Shown piece after piece: positions 37,290 through 46,639 of a stretch of 64,000 nt of DNA; the first letter of the stretch is position 1, and each line of letters opens with the position of its first letter. Under the pieces are notes generated by a model. That model saw nothing but the letters and a program-made list of their open reading frames with translations. It was not told the origin of the DNA and searched no databases. Source of the stretch: Methylumidiphilus sp963753955 (GTDB lineage Bacteria; Pseudomonadota; Gammaproteobacteria; Methylococcales; Methylococcaceae); assembly GCA_963753955.1 (NCBI GenBank), contig CAVWEM010000008.1, forward strand, positions 124,001 through 188,000. The letters are read 5' to 3'. Position numbers and translations under genes: made by a program.

Positions 37290-39578
37290 GTGATTGATCG
37301 GCAAACCATAGAATTCCGCAGTTCTTTCACCCGCGAAAAGACGGCGCGGCAACTGGCGGTGGGGGAGGCATGTTCCGTCGGGACGGCCGGCGACATCGTC
37401 CTCGACGGGCCGGACGTGCGCCGCGAACATCTCCGGCTGGATTTGAATGCCCAAGGCTGGACGGCCACGCCGACCGGATCCGGGCAGGTTTCGGTCAACG
37501 GCCAGTTGATCCGCGAGTCCAGCTTGCTGGCAGACGGTGACTGGCTTTCCCTGGGCACGACTTTGTTCCAGGTCGGCTTGCCCGACCAGGCTAGGCCTGA
37601 ACCGACCACCCGCAGGACGGCCTCCACCCGCAGGGCGAGGCCAGGATCGGGGGTTTTGAGCATAGGCCGCTTGCCCGGATGCGATCTGGCCCTGCCCTCG
37701 CCCTTGGTCTCCCGCGAACATGCCCGCTTGCATTGCGGGCCGGACGGCGTGTCCATCGAAGATCTGGGCAGCACCAACGGCACTTTCGTCAACGGGCATC
37801 GCCTGGCGGGCTTGACCGTCCTTAGGCAAGGCGACCGGGTCGCCATCGCCTCGTTTGCCTTCCTGTTCACCGGCGAGGAACTGAAGCCTATCGACCTGTC
37901 CGGGCAAGTCCGGGTGGAAGTCCGGGGCTTGTACAAGGAGGTCATCGACCACGCCAGCAAAACCACCAGACGCCTGCTGGATGATGTGAACCTGGCCATC
38001 GAACCCGGCGAGTTCGTGGTCATTTTCGGTACCAGCGGCTCGGGCAAGTCCACCCTGCTCGACGCCTTGAATGGCCGCCGCCCCGCCAGCGGCGGCCAGG
38101 TGCTGTATAACGGCGCGGATCTGTACGCTTCCTTTGATGCCTTTCGTGCTGCCATCGGCTATGTGCCGCAGCAGGACATCGTCCACCGCAAAATCAAGAC
38201 CGGCCGGGCGCTAGGCTACACCGCAAGGTTGCGTCTGCCCAGAGACACCGATGCCGAGGAAATCAAAAGCCACATCCATAGGGTCTTGGGCAAGGTCAAA
38301 TTGGCCGACAAGGAGGATTCCCCCATCGACACGCCGACCCCCTTGAGTGGCGGGCAGCTCAAGCGCGTCAGCCTGGCGGTGGAGTTGGTCGCCAATCCGA
38401 ACATTCTGTTCCTCGACGAGGTGACCAGCGGCCTGGACGCGGGAACCGACAAGCACATGATGAAATTGTTCGCCGATCTGGCCAAGGATGCGAAGACCGT
38501 GGTCTGCGTCACCCACACCCTGGAAAACATCGACGTTTGCGATTTGGTCGTGCTGCTGCACAAAGGACGGCTGGTGTATTACGGCCCGCCCCAGTCGGCT
38601 TGCGCGTATTTTGGCATCGGGCGACTGAGCGAGGTGTACGAGTTGCTGGAGGAGGGGAGTGCCAGTGCGCAAGAATGGGCCGAGCGCTACCGTGCCTCCA
38701 GCTTGTTTGCGGAGTATGTGGCCGGGCGCATGGCCAAGACCGGGCAGCAACAAGACTTCGCGCCGACGCCACCGCCCAAGGGCGCGCCGCGCGCCCTTTT
38801 CGATTGGCGGCAGGCTTGTACGTTGACACAACGCTATTTCGACTTGGTGCTGTCCGACCGCAAGAACCTGCTTATCCTGCTGCTGCAAGCGCCGCTGATT
38901 GCCGTGTTGATCGGCCTGGTGTTCAAGCTTGACGGCAACGCCATCGAGCGGGTCCATATGGAAAGCACGATTGCCTTCATCTTGGTGTTGTCGGCGATTT
39001 GGTTCGGCACCCTCAATTCGGCGCGGGAAGTGGTTAAGGAATTGCCGATTTACCTGCGTGAACGCTCGGTGAATCTGGGGCTGGCCCCCTATCTCGCCAG
39101 CAAGCTGCTACCTTTGGCTTTGCTGTGCCTGCTGCAATGCCTGATGTTGCTGGGCATCGTCCACGCCATGCTGCCGCTCACGTTCGGCATCGCCGGGAGC
39201 CTGGCCGCCTTGTTCCTCGCCGCGTTTTCCGCCACCTGCATGGGCCTGGCGGTCAGCGCTTTTGTCGACACCAACGACAAGGCCGTGGCCATGGCCCCGA
39301 TCCTGCTCGTGCCACAGGTCGTGCTGTCCAACGCCGTCGTGCCGTTAGGCACGGCCAGCCAGTGGGTGGCGAAATCCAGCATGATTGCGTTCTGGGCCTT
39401 GGACGCGATGAAAAGCACCTTGCCGGCAAAAACCTTAGGCTCGCGCGACTTCACGGGGAACCTGGCGGTGCCGCTGTCCGGCAGTTTAGGCAAGGATCTA
39501 GGCATGGTCGCCTTGCTCGGGCTGGCTTTCGTGGTCATCGCCGCCGTCGGCCTGAAACTAAAGGATCGCCCGCAATGA
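37290..39578 (+). CDS. ABCG-type transporter with two N-terminal FHA domains
   Basis: GTG 37290 is preceded by AGGA at 6 bases. The first 90 residues form a degenerate FHA fold. A classic FHA follows (GVLSIGRLPGCDLALPSP, VSREHARL, DLGSTNGTFVNG) at about residues 120-195. The ATPase has Walker A GTSGSGKST near residue 247, signature LSGGQLKRVSL near 352 and Walker B ILFLDEVTSGLD near 371. The last 250 residues are an ABC2-type membrane domain with about six spans. FHA domains bind phosphothreonine, and two Ser/Thr kinase genes follow directly, so the transporter is likely phospho-regulated. Confidence 0.88.
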   Translation: MIDRQTIEFRSSFTREKTARQLAVGEACSVGTAGDIVLDGPDVRREHLRLDLNAQGWTATPTGSGQVSVNGQLIRESSLLADGDWLSLGTTLFQVGLPDQARPEPTTRRTASTRRARPGSGVLSIGRLPGCDLALPSPLVSREHARLHCGPDGVSIEDLGSTNGTFVNGHRLAGLTVLRQGDRVAIASFAFLFTGEELKPIDLSGQVRVEVRGLYKEVIDHASKTTRRLLDDVNLAIEPGEFVVIFGTSGSGKSTLLDALNGRRPASGGQVLYNGADLYASFDAFRAAIGYVPQQDIVHRKIKTGRALGYTARLRLPRDTDAEEIKSHIHRVLGKVKLADKEDSPIDTPTPLSGGQLKRVSLAVELVANPNILFLDEVTSGLDAGTDKHMMKLFADLAKDAKTVVCVTHTLENIDVCDLVVLLHKGRLVYYGPPQSACAYFGIGRLSEVYELLEEGSASAQEWAERYRASSLFAEYVAGRMAKTGQQQDFAPTPPPKGAPRALFDWRQACTLTQRYFDLVLSDRKNLLILLLQAPLIAVLIGLVFKLDGNAIERVHMESTIAFILVLSAIWFGTLNSAREVVKELPIYLRERSVNLGLAPYLASKLLPLALLCLLQCLMLLGIVHAMLPLTFGIAGSLAALFLAAFSATCMGLAVSAFVDTNDKAVAMAPILLVPQVVLSNAVVPLGTASQWVAKSSMIAFWALDAMKSTLPAKTLGSRDFTGNLAVPLSGSLGKDLGMVALLGLAFVVIAAVGLKLKDRPQ

Positions 39579-41237
39579 GCCGGGCCTCCCGAAGACGATT
39601 CCGACCGCACCGTCATTGCCACGGTTGAGGCGCAGGAAAAGCATGTCTGCCCCGCCTGCGGCACCACCAATATGAACGTGTTCGCCGACCAGCCCAAGGC
39701 TTACCGCTGTCGCCAATGCCGATTGGAGATGGCGCACCTGGATTATGCCCAGAACGGCTCGGTAAGGGGGGTTTTTGGCTGGCTGCTGGCACCGGGGAAG
39801 GTGATATTGGAGCGCTACCAAGTCAAGTCGGTGCTGGGCAAGGGCGGCTTCGGTGCCGCCTATCTGGTGGACGATGTGCAGTTGAACGGCAGGCGCAGGG
39901 CTTTAAAGGAAGTGCCGGTGCCGTTGTTCGACGAGTACGAGACCGCCCTGCTTAGTCGGCTCGAACATCCGGCCATTCCCGACATCCTCGACCGGCAGAC
40001 CGTCGACGGCATGGTTTACCAGGTATTGAAATTCGGCGGCAACCGTACCTTGGAAGAGGAACGCAGACGCTACCCCGATGGCCGCATCCCCCAGGATAAG
40101 TTGCTGCCTCTAATGCGCCAGCTTTGCGATGTACTGGTGTATCTGCATGCCCAAAATCCGCCGGTCATCCATCGTGACCTCAAGCCTAGCAATGTGCTGC
40201 TGGACGAGAACGAACGCATCATGCTGGTCGATTTTGGCATCGCCAAGGAAGCCCTCGGGGAAAACCGCACCCGCTCCTTGGCCCAGGCGACATCCTCGGG
40301 TTACAGCCCTCCCGAACAATTCAGCAACACCGGAACCGACCAGCGTTCCGACGTATATGCCTTCGGTGCGACCTTTTACGCCTTGCTCACCGGCCAGGTG
40401 CCGCCCAACGCCTATGACCTTGTTTCCGGGAAAGCCGCGTTGGAGTTGCCTTCCGAAAGCGTCCCGGAAGTTTTGCCCGAAGTGGAGGATGCGATCATGC
40501 AGGCTCTCAGCCTCAACATGAACCATCGCCAGCAGACTATGGAAGCATTCGGCGCAGCTTTGGATGGGCTGGATCCGGCTGTGGTCTCCAGGCCGCTGCG
40601 CAGCGAAACGCAAGCACTGCCCACCCAACTGGCGAGCCGGCCTACCTATAATTCCCGCGCCGCGTCCACCGGGCTCAAAATCCCCACTGGCCGCAACACC
40701 GCCTTCTCGACCGTTTCGACCCCGTTGACCGCAGCCGTGCCGACTCAACCGCGCCACGGGATGATGCCGTGGGTGGGCGGTGTTGCTGTGGTTATTGGCA
40801 TCCTGGTCGTGGGTGCTTATTTTTTGCCGGGCAGAACGCCCGTCGAGCCTCCCACTGATACGGCACAACCGGTTGTCCAACCGACTCCCGCTCAGCCAAC
40901 CCATGTGCCGGTTGTGAGCCAGCCAGCGCCGCCGCCTCCGGCAACAGCCCCGCAGCCACCACTTTTACCTGGCCCAGCCGCAAGTCCGATACAAACACCG
41001 CCCGCCCATCCTTCAATCGCGGAAGAAATGATCAAAGAAAAAGTGAAAGAGGAGCAACGCCCTTCGAAACCGTCTACAAAGCCAATAGCCCAAGCCCCCA
41101 AAGCCAAACATAAAACACGACACTCGGAATCTGCACCCCGTTCCGAGTCCAGAGCCAGGCGAGAACGCTCCCCGGCAGGCACCGGCGGTTCTTCGGGCTG
41201 TTCGCTCCATGATATGTCGATGGGCAGATGCTATTGA
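39575..41237 (+). CDS. Membrane-anchored Ser/Thr kinase with zinc ribbon, N-terminus frame-disrupted
   Basis: The natural start appears to be ATG 39575, overlapping the ABC stop. The coding frame that follows (PPEDDSDRTVIA, then CPACG) is one base out; dropping one G of the GGG at 39582-39584 restores it and matches the start of the paralogue at 42960. The intact frame starts at ATG 39672. The protein has CxxC pairs (CPACG and CRQC), glycine loop LGKGGFGAAYL, Lys in ALKEVP, catalytic HRDLKPSN, DFG, a transmembrane segment (GGVAVVIGILVVGAYF) and a Pro-rich tail outside the cytoplasm. It probably phosphorylates proteins recognised by the adjacent FHA domains. Confidence 0.82.
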
Positions 41238-41352
41238 CCGAGCGCCCGCGGTTTCGCCAATGCAAGGTTTCCGGCAAGATGTGCCTGTCGTGTTGGCTAT
41301 TCCAAACCTAATTAGTGAAACTACCATAATTACCTTTGCAGGGAAATTATTC

Positions 41353-42588
41353 ATGACTAGAGCAAAAGAGGCACATGTTTTTAGAGTGTATAAATGTGGC
41401 ATTATCATCGGCATTTTGTCTGCCACTGCGCTGCTGGCAGGCTGTGTGCCGCCTCCTTATCGGGCCGAGCCTTGGCCCTTGGAAAAAGCAGTGCGTCTGA
41501 TGACGGATGATTTGCTCCACCAAATCACGGCCAAGCGCGGGGTGTTGGGTGGCGTGGCGGAGGGTGAAATCATCATGGATGCGATAATCGACTCTGAGAC
41601 CGGTGAGGTTACCAAGACCAGCCATCGGATACAAGAAGTGATTGCCTCGCAAGCACGGGCTTTTGCCAAGTTTAAGGTTTCTGATATGACTCGGCAAAAC
41701 GTCAAAACCGCCCAGTATGTCCTGAGCGGGATACTCCATCTGGAGGAAACGGGTGGCACAGTTAATAAAATAATCCGCTTGTCGGCATCTGTGGTGGATA
41801 TGGCGGCGGGCCAAATAGCAGCGCATTCGGAAGCCTTTATTGCCGATGCCAACCTTGCGTTTGAGCCTACCCAAATGTACCGGGACAGTCCCATGTATCT
41901 CAAGGACAGGCGCGTCCAATCTCTCATTGATACGGCGCAGGCCAGTGTCGGCAGCATGGCAGATAAGGAATATATAGGCACATTGTTTACCAGCGCACTG
42001 CTTGGCGAGGCCGAAAATGCCTACAATGGTGGCGATTATGCGCAGGCTGCGGAATTGTTCTCAAAAGTCGCCGAACGGGATGACGGGAAGGTCATGAAAA
42101 CCTATTCAGGATTATACGAATGCTATCGCAAGCTAGGCCACAAAGCTGTTGCCGAAGAGGCTTTTTCAAGCCTTGTGGGGCTGGGCATACAAAACAAGAA
42201 TCTGAGCATGAAATTCCTGTTCGAGACGGATCGGACGGACTTTGTGAGGGATGCCGAGATGCGCTCTGAATATGCGATTTGGATGCGCCAATTGGCCAAG
42301 CAAATACTGGCCTCCGACAAGTGTATGCAAATCATCGGACACGCCAGCAAATCGGGCAGCAGGGAACGCAATGACAAGCTTTCCTTGGAACGCGCCAAAG
42401 AAATCCAAAGGCAACTTGGCCAGCCGAAAGACAAGCGCTCGCGAGCCAACAAGACACCGGATGCGCCGAAGAAAATCGATGCCATTGGCCGGGGTTTTGC
42501 GGAGTGCAAAAAATGCACAGGCAACGACGCGGTGGACACTTATGACAGGCGGGTTGAATTTAAGGTGTTGGATTGTGGTGGATTGTAG
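41353..42588 (+). CDS. OmpA-like lipoprotein
   Basis: The ATG at 41353 (AGGGA 9 bases upstream) gives 411 residues with lipobox LLAGC (Cys31). An N-terminal domain of about 230 residues follows, containing ITAKRGVLGGVAEGE and QVIASQARAFAKF-type residues, then a TPR-like stretch (AENAYNGGDYAQAAELFSK). The C-terminal 120 residues resemble an OmpA peptidoglycan-binding domain (IIGHASKSGSRERNDKLSLER and DRRVEFKV). It would link the outer membrane to the cell wall. Located between two kinases, it could be part of the same envelope-signalling module. Confidence 0.72.
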   Translation: MTRAKEAHVFRVYKCGIIIGILSATALLAGCVPPPYRAEPWPLEKAVRLMTDDLLHQITAKRGVLGGVAEGEIIMDAIIDSETGEVTKTSHRIQEVIASQARAFAKFKVSDMTRQNVKTAQYVLSGILHLEETGGTVNKIIRLSASVVDMAAGQIAAHSEAFIADANLAFEPTQMYRDSPMYLKDRRVQSLIDTAQASVGSMADKEYIGTLFTSALLGEAENAYNGGDYAQAAELFSKVAERDDGKVMKTYSGLYECYRKLGHKAVAEEAFSSLVGLGIQNKNLSMKFLFETDRTDFVRDAEMRSEYAIWMRQLAKQILASDKCMQIIGHASKSGSRERNDKLSLERAKEIQRQLGQPKDKRSRANKTPDAPKKIDAIGRGFAECKKCTGNDAVDTYDRRVEFKVLDCGGL

Positions 42589-42678
42589 GTAATTTCTTGA
42601 TTGTAGGGCGGAAAATGTTTGCCCGTCCGCAGCGGCAGAAGTAAACTAGGCCGCATTAGTCCACTTGCGGGCGATGCC

Positions 42679-42921
42679 ATGCAGACCGTCAACATCCACG
42701 AAGCCAAAACCCATCTGTCCCGCTTGGTCGAAGAGGCCGCGAAAGGCGAAACGTTCATCATCGCCAAAGCCGGCAAGCCCATGGTCAAGGTCGTGCCGCT
42801 AGGCGAGGAGGAAACCGGCACAGGGCGGCGGCTGGGGTTCACGCTCGGAGAAATCCAAGTTCCAGAGGATTTTGACCGCATGGGGGCGGATGAAGTCGAG
42901 GCGCTGTTCCAAGGGCGATAA
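42679..42921 (+). CDS. Phd/YefM family antitoxin (orphan)
   Basis: An 80-residue Phd-type antitoxin starting MQTVNIHEAKTHLSRLVEEA, with GETFIIAKAGKPMVKVVPL and an acidic C-terminal tail. In intact systems a VapC-like PIN toxin follows. Here the next frame (ATG 42925) reads only MNLFLHG before a stop at 42948, so the toxin is missing. The antitoxin may be an insertion remnant between the OmpA-like lipoprotein and the second kinase. Confidence 0.8.
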   Translation: MQTVNIHEAKTHLSRLVEEAAKGETFIIAKAGKPMVKVVPLGEEETGTGRRLGFTLGEIQVPEDFDRMGADEVEALFQGR

Positions 42922-42924
42922 GGG

Positions 42925-42948
42925 ATGAATTTATTTTTGCATGGTTGA
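42925..42948 (+). pseudogene. Truncated PIN-toxin start
   Basis: After GGG, ATG AAT TTA TTT TTG CAT GGT TGA encodes seven residues. The first five (MNLFL) resemble the start of VapC-like toxins that normally follow Phd antitoxins. The rest is deleted, and kinase 2 begins 11 bases later. Confidence 0.4.
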
Positions 42949-42959
42949 ATGATTTCCCG

Positions 42960-44687
42960 ATGAGCCAGCCTACCGATTCCGATGCGTTAGACCAAACCGT
43001 CCTCGCTTCGGCCAAGCTGAAGGAAGAAGAGCGCCTCTGCCCGTTCTGCGGCCAGGCCAACACCGTCCAGGCACTCAGCCAAAATGCTTATTGCTGCCGC
43101 CACTGCCGCAAGGAGCTGGCGCATTTGGACTATGCCCCGAACGGCTCGCTGCGGGGCATTTTCGGTTGGCTGCTGATGCCGGGGGATGTGGTGTTGGAGC
43201 GCTACCAAATCAAGTCGGTGCTGGGCAAGGGCGGCTTCGGCGCAGCTTATCTGGCGGACGATTTGCAATTGAGCGGCAAGCGCCGGGCTTTGAAGGAAGT
43301 CCCCGCGCCGATGTTCGACGAGTACGAGACCTCCTTGCTGAGCCGGCTCGACCACCCGGCCATCCCCGACATCATCGAGCGCAGGGCCGTCGGCGGGATG
43401 TTTTACCTGGTGTTGAAATTCGGCGGCAGCCGGACATTGGGCAGCGAGCGCAGGCAACATCCCGGCCAGCGCATCCCGCTGGACAAGTTGCTGCCTTGGA
43501 TGCGCCAGCTTTGCGAGGTGCTGGACTATCTGCATTCGCAACACCCGCCGATCATCCACCGCGACCTGAAGCCGGACAACATCCTGCTCGACGAGAACGA
43601 GCGCATCATGCTGATCGACTTCGGCATCGCCAAGGAAGCCGTGCCACAGGCGATGACGCGAACCTTGGGCCGGGCCGCGACCCTGCATTATAGCCCGCCC
43701 GAGCAGGTGATGGGCACAGGCACCGACGAGCGCGCTGACATTTATGCGCTGGGGGCGACGTTCTACGCCTTGCTGACCGGCCAGAACCCGCTCGCCGCCC
43801 ATGAGCGCGTGGCCGGCAAGGAAATGCAAGCGCCTTCGGAAATCGTCGAGGACGTGCCGCCGGAGGTTGACGAGGCGATCATGCAGGCGCTGGAACTGAA
43901 CATGAACCATCGCCAGCAGACCGTGAAGGAATTCGTCGCGGCCTTGGAGGGCGTGGTTGCCAGCGGCGTTTCCCGTCCGATTCCGACCGAGGCGCAAGCC
44001 CAGCGCACGGTGGCGGTGGGCCAATCTATTCCTATAACGCAAAGCAAATCGGCTGGCATCAAGCTTCCCACCGGGCGCATCGCCACCGCTCCCAGCCGGA
44101 CTGCCCTATCCCCGCCTATTGCAGCCGCCACGCCGCCGCAGCAAAGCAAGGCTGTCCTGATCTTGGGCGGCGCGATTTTGGTTCTGCTCGCGCTTGCCGC
44201 CGGGGTTTATCTGTACCAATCCAAGACCGAGCTAAAACCATCCGTCGTGCAGGGCTCAACCCCGGCACCCTCGGCCATTGGCCAGCCTGCGCAGCCGGTG
44301 GCCCCTGAAGCCATAACGCAGCCGCCGGTTGCGGCACAACTGCCCGCCCCGGCAGCCATGGCGCAGCCGCCAACGCCTGCGCCGCTGGTGACACCGCAGC
44401 CAGGAACGCCCGCCGTGACGGCTGAACCCGCGTCAGCGCAGCCGTCTGTCGGTGGTTCAGCCGAAGAGGCACTAAGAGCCAGAAAGCAAGAGGCGGTGGA
44501 ACCGCCCGCGCCCACGCCTCCGGCGTCAGCGGAGCCTGAATCGAAACCGAAACCCAAGCCAAAACCCAAGCCGGCACCGAGTCCGATTGCGCCGAAACCC
44601 GTCCATCAGAAGCCGTCCGGCGGTTCGGGTTCGCCCGCCTCGGATCCATGGGTTATCATTCCCGGTGGCGCGCACAAAACCGATTAG
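42960..44687 (+). CDS. Membrane-anchored Ser/Thr kinase with zinc ribbon (paralogue 2)
   Basis: The 575-residue protein starts MSQPTDSDALDQTVLAS. Two CxxC pairs (CPFCG and CRHC) form a zinc ribbon, followed by a shared hinge LDYAPNGSLRGIFGWLL. The kinase core has LGKGGFGAAYLADD, ALKEVPAP, HRDLKPDNILLDENER and DFGIAKEA. A membrane span (VLILGGAILVLLALAAGVYLY) separates it from a long Pro/Ala-rich extracytoplasmic tail. It is closely related to the kinase at 39575 in its N-terminal half but diverges in the tail. Both catalytic Lys and Asp are present. The frame is intact from ATG 42960; no strong ribosome site is visible. Confidence 0.9.
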   Translation: MSQPTDSDALDQTVLASAKLKEEERLCPFCGQANTVQALSQNAYCCRHCRKELAHLDYAPNGSLRGIFGWLLMPGDVVLERYQIKSVLGKGGFGAAYLADDLQLSGKRRALKEVPAPMFDEYETSLLSRLDHPAIPDIIERRAVGGMFYLVLKFGGSRTLGSERRQHPGQRIPLDKLLPWMRQLCEVLDYLHSQHPPIIHRDLKPDNILLDENERIMLIDFGIAKEAVPQAMTRTLGRAATLHYSPPEQVMGTGTDERADIYALGATFYALLTGQNPLAAHERVAGKEMQAPSEIVEDVPPEVDEAIMQALELNMNHRQQTVKEFVAALEGVVASGVSRPIPTEAQAQRTVAVGQSIPITQSKSAGIKLPTGRIATAPSRTALSPPIAAATPPQQSKAVLILGGAILVLLALAAGVYLYQSKTELKPSVVQGSTPAPSAIGQPAQPVAPEAITQPPVAAQLPAPAAMAQPPTPAPLVTPQPGTPAVTAEPASAQPSVGGSAEEALRARKQEAVEPPAPTPPASAEPESKPKPKPKPKPAPSPIAPKPVHQKPSGGSGSPASDPWVIIPGGAHKTD

Positions 44688-44721
44688 TGGAAAATTTTTG
44701 AATTCTCGCTTAACCTACTGA

Positions 44722-44727
44722 AAGGAG
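44722..44727 (+). promoter_or_regulatory. Strong ribosome binding site (AAGGAG) pointing to ATG 44733
   Basis: AAGGAG lies 5 bases before ATG 44733, yet that ATG is not in the frame of the downstream VWA protein. It therefore decides where translation should begin and reveals the frame problem. No other good start site exists in the VWA frame. Confidence 0.7.
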
Positions 44728-44732
44728 TTGCC

Positions 44733-45963
44733 ATGTCAAGTTTCGTCCGATCAAATATTTGGTTTCCGGCATTGCAAAAATGCCAGTCATTCATACGCGG
44801 CTGTTTCTGGCGTCTTGCTATTTTCCGGCCTGCTCGTCGGTTCGGCGAATGTGCGGGCCGATTTAGGCGGAATTGGCATGCCGGGTGGATACGGGTTGAA
44901 GATCTATAAGGTCAACAACGCTTTATATCCTTATGTCCAGGTTTACTTCCGCACTTTCGACCAAAACCAGCAGCCTTTGGTCAACCTTAATGACAATAAT
45001 ATTGGGCTGATGGTGAAAGGCCAGGCCTATGACCCGGCCAAGCGCCAATATTTCGTCAAGCCGCTGCGCCAAAGGCCGGAGGCTACGCGCACGGTTCTCG
45101 TGTTGGACGCCAGCCGTTCCATGGCCGGGGCGCCGTTCGAGTCTTCCCTGGCAGCTGCGGCCCGCTATATCGACAGCAAGCGCCCGCAGGACGAGGTGGC
45201 GGTGCTGGCCATCCGCGACACCAAGGAAGGTTATGATCTGGTTTCCCAGTTCGAGCGCGACCCCAGGGCGCTGGGCAATCGCTTGAAGGATGTGCGCGCC
45301 GACGGCATGAAGTCGCGGGTGTACGACAGCATTGGCGCGGCTATGCAGATGTGTGGCATGGTCTCCCAGGGCGCGGTGTCGCCGACAACGGAAAACTATG
45401 TGGTGTCCTGTGCCGTCGTGGTATTCTCCGATGGGCAGGACGAGGGCAGCGCCTTGTCCCGCGAGGAATTGAACGGGCGCATCACCAATTTAAGCCTGCC
45501 GATACCGGTTTATTCCCTCGCCTATTCGAAGGTCAACCAGAAATATTTCAAGAATCTTGAGTCCATTTCAAAAAATTCCTTCGGGGTCTATTATCTGATT
45601 GGGGAGACTATGAACCGGATGCAGCAGGTGGTGGAGCAGATCCAAAACATCGTGCAAAGCGATTATGTGGTCACGTTCCGCGCCTATGTCCCGGTGGATG
45701 GCGAGGAACACAGTTTTAAACTGGGTGTCGAGTATCCCTCCGGCAGCGGCAAATTCACCTACGAAAACGCCAAGTTCGAAGCCATCGAGCCGCCGCCCGC
45801 GCCGCAACTGCGGCAAGTTCTTCAGCAATTGGGTCAGACGATTCCGCCTCTGCCTGCCGGGTCGGCCTCGCCTTATTTCGACAAACCTGCCAATACCCCG
45901 ATTCCGGACGCGCCCGCTTCGCCGTCGCCGTTCCCGGCGACTGGCGGTGGGATGCCAAGATAA
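44733..45963 (+). CDS. Secreted VWA-domain protein, start region frame-disrupted
   Basis: The RBS-linked ATG 44733 reads MSSFVRSNIWFPALQ and then runs out of frame. Removing one A from the A5 run at 44776-44780 joins it to a signal peptide (SGVLLFSGLLVGSANVRA) and the mature protein. The VWA domain has MIDAS-type DASRS in LVLDASRSMAGA and VFSDGQDEGS. A Pro-rich tail follows. It would sit in the periplasm and bind a partner through a metal-dependent site. In T6SS threonine-phosphorylation systems the kinase PpkA itself carries a VWA domain; here the domain is separate but next to a kinase. Confidence 0.78.
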
Positions 45964-45994
45964 AGACACTTTTTCTCAAGAGGAGTCATTAAAA

Positions 45995-46639
45995 ATGAAC
46001 AGAATGCGTGGACATAAAACTCTGCTTGCTTTGGCGCTATGCCCGCTGTTGCTGGCTGGCTGCGCGACCCAGCAGGGCAACGACCAGTTGATGGGGGCCG
46101 GGGCGGGAGCCGTGGGCGGCGCGGCTTTGGGTTGCCTGATCGGCTACGCGGCGGGCGGCGGCAGCGGTTGCGCCACGGGCGCAGCCATCGGCGGAGCCGC
46201 AGGCGCGGTGGCCGGCTGGGGTGCGGTCAAATACAGCCAATACCAGGCTTCGCAGGTGCGCACGGCCCAGGAAGACCAGCGTTTGTATGGTTTGGCGAAA
46301 TCGGTGGACACGGCCCAGGTCAAGATCAACAAGGGTACCTCGAAACCGAGTCCGGTGAAGCCGGGCGACTCGGTCAAGCTGTTCACGGATTATTCCGTCC
46401 AGTTGCCCGCCAACACGAAGACCACCCCGGTGTCCGAAAGCTGGACTTTGAAGAAAGATGGCAAGGTGTTGGCCGATTTGCCCCCGCAAAACAGCCAAAG
46501 GAGTTCCGGCGGCTGGAACGCCGACGCGACGGTGCCTATTCCCAAGAATGCCAGTGCCGGCACCTATGTGATCGAACACAAGGTGCAGGCAGGCAACAGC
46601 TATGACACCGATGAATCCACATTCATCGTTGCCAAGTAA
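45995..46639 (+). CDS. Glycine-zipper lipoprotein
   Basis: A 214-residue lipoprotein with lipobox LLAGC (Cys23) and RBS AAGAGGAG before the ATG. A glycine-zipper segment follows (GAGAGAVGGAALGCLIGYAAG and GAAIGGAAGAVAGW), which can insert in or pack against membranes. The C-terminal part is a beta-rich domain (SVKLFTDYSVQLPAN, WTLKKDGKVLADLPPQ). It may help anchor or pore-line an envelope complex. It overlaps the M48 gene by 38 bases. Confidence 0.72.
   Translation: MNRMRGHKTLLALALCPLLLAGCATQQGNDQLMGAGAGAVGGAALGCLIGYAAGGGSGCATGAAIGGAAGAVAGWGAVKYSQYQASQVRTAQEDQRLYGLAKSVDTAQVKINKGTSKPSPVKPGDSVKLFTDYSVQLPANTKTTPVSESWTLKKDGKVLADLPPQNSQRSSGGWNADATVPIPKNASAGTYVIEHKVQAGNSYDTDESTFIVAK

Noticed and set aside
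37119..38186. Minus-strand open frame (355 codons) opposite the FHA-ABC gene
   Set aside because: Antisense to clear FHA and Walker motifs; composition typical of a shadow.
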